A stretch of 22,694 bases of DNA from positions 1 through 22,694 of IMG/VR virus record IMGVR_UViG_3300021437_000087; one strand, written 5' to 3'. The translations under genes and the position numbers were made by a program. Source of the stretch: a virus. Within the stretch, counting starts at the first letter, position 1. Every line of letters starts with the position of its first letter. The notes beneath the pieces were generated by a model. The model searched no databases and had not been told where the DNA came from. It was given only the letters and a program-made list of their open reading frames with translations. Below, in pieces: positions 20,820-22,694 of the stretch.

Positions 20820-22453
20820 TGAGCAACTTATCGCTCCTTTCAAGTAACAGACTTCCAGAGTTCATTCGGGAAGAATACCCTGCGCTTGTTGGGTTTGTTG
20901 AGGCGTACTATCGGTTCGTTGAATCGACCGAGAATATCGGCAATCTGGCTGATTTGGATGGCCTTGCTACCAAGTACGTTAACCAGTATCGGCTTCAGTT
21001 TACTCGGGGCTTTTCAGAACCCAAGGTATTGGGGGTCAAGAGCTTTATCCGTAACAACAAGCAACTGTTTGCAGTAAAGGGTACTGAAGAGGCGTTCCGG
21101 TTCTTCTTTAAAGCGTACTTCGGCGAAGAGATCGTCATTCAGAAACCAGAGTACCTGATTGCCTCGGGTGGTGAGGTTATCGGCGATTACTTTGTTTATG
21201 TGCTGGGAATCTTTGGCGCTCTCCCTGACTATTCAAACCTGTTGGTGACTTCAAATGGGGTTGAATATCTGGTTCAGGCCAAGCGGATTGAGCGGTTGGA
21301 TGCGAATACGTATGCGGTTTACTTTAATCCACCAATTGGGTTTGTTTGCGCGGTTGGTGACTCGGTTCGTATCAACGATGGGACATTTGATACCTTTGTT
21401 GGGGAGATCAAGGCTGCTCCGATAAAGTTTAAAATCAACGCAGCTGGCAAGTACTGGCAGGTCGGTAAGGTTATTCAGTTTCCCTCAAGCAGTATCAACG
21501 GAACGCCAACTATTGCGCGGGTAACGAAAGCAACTGCTCAAACTGGGATTGCAAGCCTTGAGATCGTCCAGTATGGTTACCCTCACTCGCTGAACCAGCA
21601 GTTCTCAATTTCCCCGTTTCCAGCTCGCCCATCGTCTGGAGATACAGTTTATACTGTTTCAGTCATTCAGAATTCCCCTCGGATAACTCAACATAACCTG
21701 TTGATGAATGATACGACCGATGGTATCACCGAGACTGTTCTTGGTACTATCCCTGGCAAACCTGGTCCAGCGCTTATTGGTAACTCGTATGGGCTTGAGT
21801 ATTTCCTTGAGGACTATACTGATCTGACATCTGCGTCGATTCCAGCAGTTGATATTTCATCGGTTGCGTCGACGACTGTTACCGTTTCCAATACCGATTA
21901 CTCGCTGGATGTGTGGTTGGAATCCCGAGCCACAATTGAGCTTCTGTTTGGCAGCTTGTCTCGGGAGCGGGTTGGATACGCCAGCGAGCGGAGCTTGATT
22001 TCAAATCAGAACGTCAAGATTCACGACAATTACTTCTATCAGGCGTTCTCGTACCTGATCAAGACGAAACAGAATATCGCTGATTACCGGGGCGCCATTG
22101 AGCTGATTCACCCGGCAGGTCTGAAGTTCTTTGCTGAGCTTGAGAAGGAATTTGTTGCTGACTTTCAGCCAACGATTGGCGTTTCCCGGTCGCGGAGCAT
22201 TGATCTGCTGACGTTTAACGACGCATCAGACGTTACTGCTGTTACTGATGCGATTACTGGGAAAACTGTCACCAAACCGTTATCGGACGCTGCTACAACA
22301 GCCGATGCACAGTCGCTCATTATAAATAAAGCATTACAGGACTACGTTGCTGCTCTGGATAGTTCGTCAGCAAGTTACGCGATATCAACGTATGGACCTC
22401 CAGACTACGCTCAGAGCTACTGGACAACGAATTCTCAACTCACATTAACCTGA
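20819..22453 (+). CDS. gp7-like baseplate wedge / virion structural protein
   Basis: This 544-aa protein begins with RLPEFIREEYPALVGFVEAY followed by YRFVES. Further on it has NKQLFAVKGTEEAFRFFFKA and a YFGEEI segment. This is the pattern of large structural proteins found next to gp6 in T4-like phages, some labelled gp7. T4 gp7 is about 1030 aa, so this is either a short relative or a different baseplate or tail protein; I give no symbol. The middle is beta-rich; near the C-terminus HPAGLKFFAELEKEF is conserved in such proteins. The last codons contain a late promoter sequence for the next gene. Confidence 0.75.
   Translation: MSNLSLLSSNRLPEFIREEYPALVGFVEAYYRFVESTENIGNLADLDGLATKYVNQYRLQFTRGFSEPKVLGVKSFIRNNKQLFAVKGTEEAFRFFFKAYFGEEIVIQKPEYLIASGGEVIGDYFVYVLGIFGALPDYSNLLVTSNGVEYLVQAKRIERLDANTYAVYFNPPIGFVCAVGDSVRINDGTFDTFVGEIKAAPIKFKINAAGKYWQVGKVIQFPSSSINGTPTIARVTKATAQTGIASLEIVQYGYPHSLNQQFSISPFPARPSSGDTVYTVSVIQNSPRITQHNLLMNDTTDGITETVLGTIPGKPGPALIGNSYGLEYFLEDYTDLTSASIPAVDISSVASTTVTVSNTDYSLDVWLESRATIELLFGSLSRERVGYASERSLISNQNVKIHDNYFYQAFSYLIKTKQNIADYRGAIELIHPAGLKFFAELEKEFVADFQPTIGVSRSRSIDLLTFNDASDVTAVTDAITGKTVTKPLSDAATTADAQSLIINKALQDYVAALDSSSASYAISTYGPPDYAQSYWTTNSQLTLT
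22321..22328 (+). promoter_or_regulatory. T4-type late promoter inside the gp7-like gene
   Basis: TATAAATA at 22321-22328 is an exact match to the T4 late consensus, on the + strand, about 130 bases upstream of the next start at 22459. It would give the downstream structural gene its own late transcript. Confidence 0.6.
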
Positions 22454-22458
22454 TCAAT

Positions 22459-22694
22459 ATGAACGATACATTCTACGTGTCTGGCGAACTCCAGATTATT
22501 CTGAAAGACCAGAACGGCAACGTAAAGTCTGACGTTACTGTGCCGAACCTTATCGTTGCCAGCGGGAAAGCATTAATCGCCCAGCGGTTGGCAGGCCCTG
22601 CTTCGGTTCCATCGCATATGGCCCTTGGTTCAAGCAACGTTTCTCCGGCCAGCGGCGATCTTTCGTTGAACTCTGAGGTTGCTCGCGTCGCCCA
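22459..22694 (+). CDS. Virion structural protein, N-terminal part only
   Basis: The frame opens at ATG 22459, five bases after the previous stop, and runs off the window edge after 78 codons. The visible part begins MNDTFYVSGELQIILKDQNG and contains PNLIVASGKALIAQRLAG and PSHMALGSSNVSP. The pattern 'NLIV..GK.LIA.RL....PSHMALGSS..P' is known from phage tail and fibre-associated proteins. The likely role is in the baseplate periphery or tail fibre, but it cannot be fixed from a fragment. It probably depends on the late promoter at 22321. Confidence 0.7.
   Translation, partial: MNDTFYVSGELQIILKDQNGNVKSDVTVPNLIVASGKALIAQRLAGPASVPSHMALGSSNVSPASGDLSLNSEVARVA

Overview
The window is part of the genome of a T4-like contractile-tailed phage (Caudoviricetes, myovirus morphology). 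The evidence is a recognisable set of T4 core genes: the 33-59-32 replication and late-transcription cluster, gp4, and a near-continuous baseplate block (gp54, gp48, gp53, gp27, gp5, gp25, gp6 and a gp7-like protein). Genes are packed with TAATG, TGATG, ATGA and GTGA overlaps. No gene-free stretch exceeds about 70 bases, and no tRNA or CRISPR array was seen. The host cannot be named from the sequence. Several genes have strong Shine-Dalgarno sites and TATAAT-type promoters, which points to an ordinary bacterium. None of the host-derived metabolic genes typical of cyanophages is visible in this part.

Region 1 (1-5413, + strand) is an accessory region of small genes around two larger ones. A MoxR-like AAA+ ATPase and a DUF2201/VWA protein (HExxH plus a MIDAS site) form the classic ATPase/VWA partner pair. 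Around them lie eleven small genes (one cut by the window edge). Most share one plan: a mid-protein helix followed by a C-terminal strand ending in a D-E-N or D-D-D type motif and an aromatic-rich tail. Some pairs are clear recent duplicates. Three almost identical promoter boxes divide the region into units: an 89-aa gene alone, the ATPase plus four small genes, and the VWA gene plus three small genes. Two tandem related small membrane proteins follow. This ATPase/VWA plus small-paralogue region is the best candidate for an undescribed system.

Region 2 (5410-7444, + strand) encodes an unknown 87-aa protein, gp33 (late-transcription co-activator), gp59 (helicase loader) and gp32 (single-strand DNA-binding protein). 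A perfect short hairpin lies 64-80 bases upstream of the gp32 start, roughly where T4 gp32 has its autoregulatory pseudoknot.

Region 3 (7441-13429, - strand) reads, in transcription order: gp4 head completion protein, a conserved 193-aa phage protein, an AT-rich free-standing homing endonuclease, gp54, a gp16-like small terminase, a gp26/gp51-family hub protein with a zinc ribbon, an unreported 46-aa gene, and a 536-aa hub or tape-measure-like protein. It ends tail-to-tail on gp32.

Region 4 (13456-22694, + strand) diverges from region 3 across 26 bp that carry a T4-type late promoter (TATAAATA). It encodes gp48, gp53, gp27, gp5, gp25, gp6, a gp7-like protein and the start of another virion protein. 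gp5 is unusual. Its lysozyme domain has Gly where the catalytic Glu should be, and it carries an added C-terminal M15-type peptidase domain with an intact zinc-ligand pattern, so wall cutting may have moved to the peptidase.
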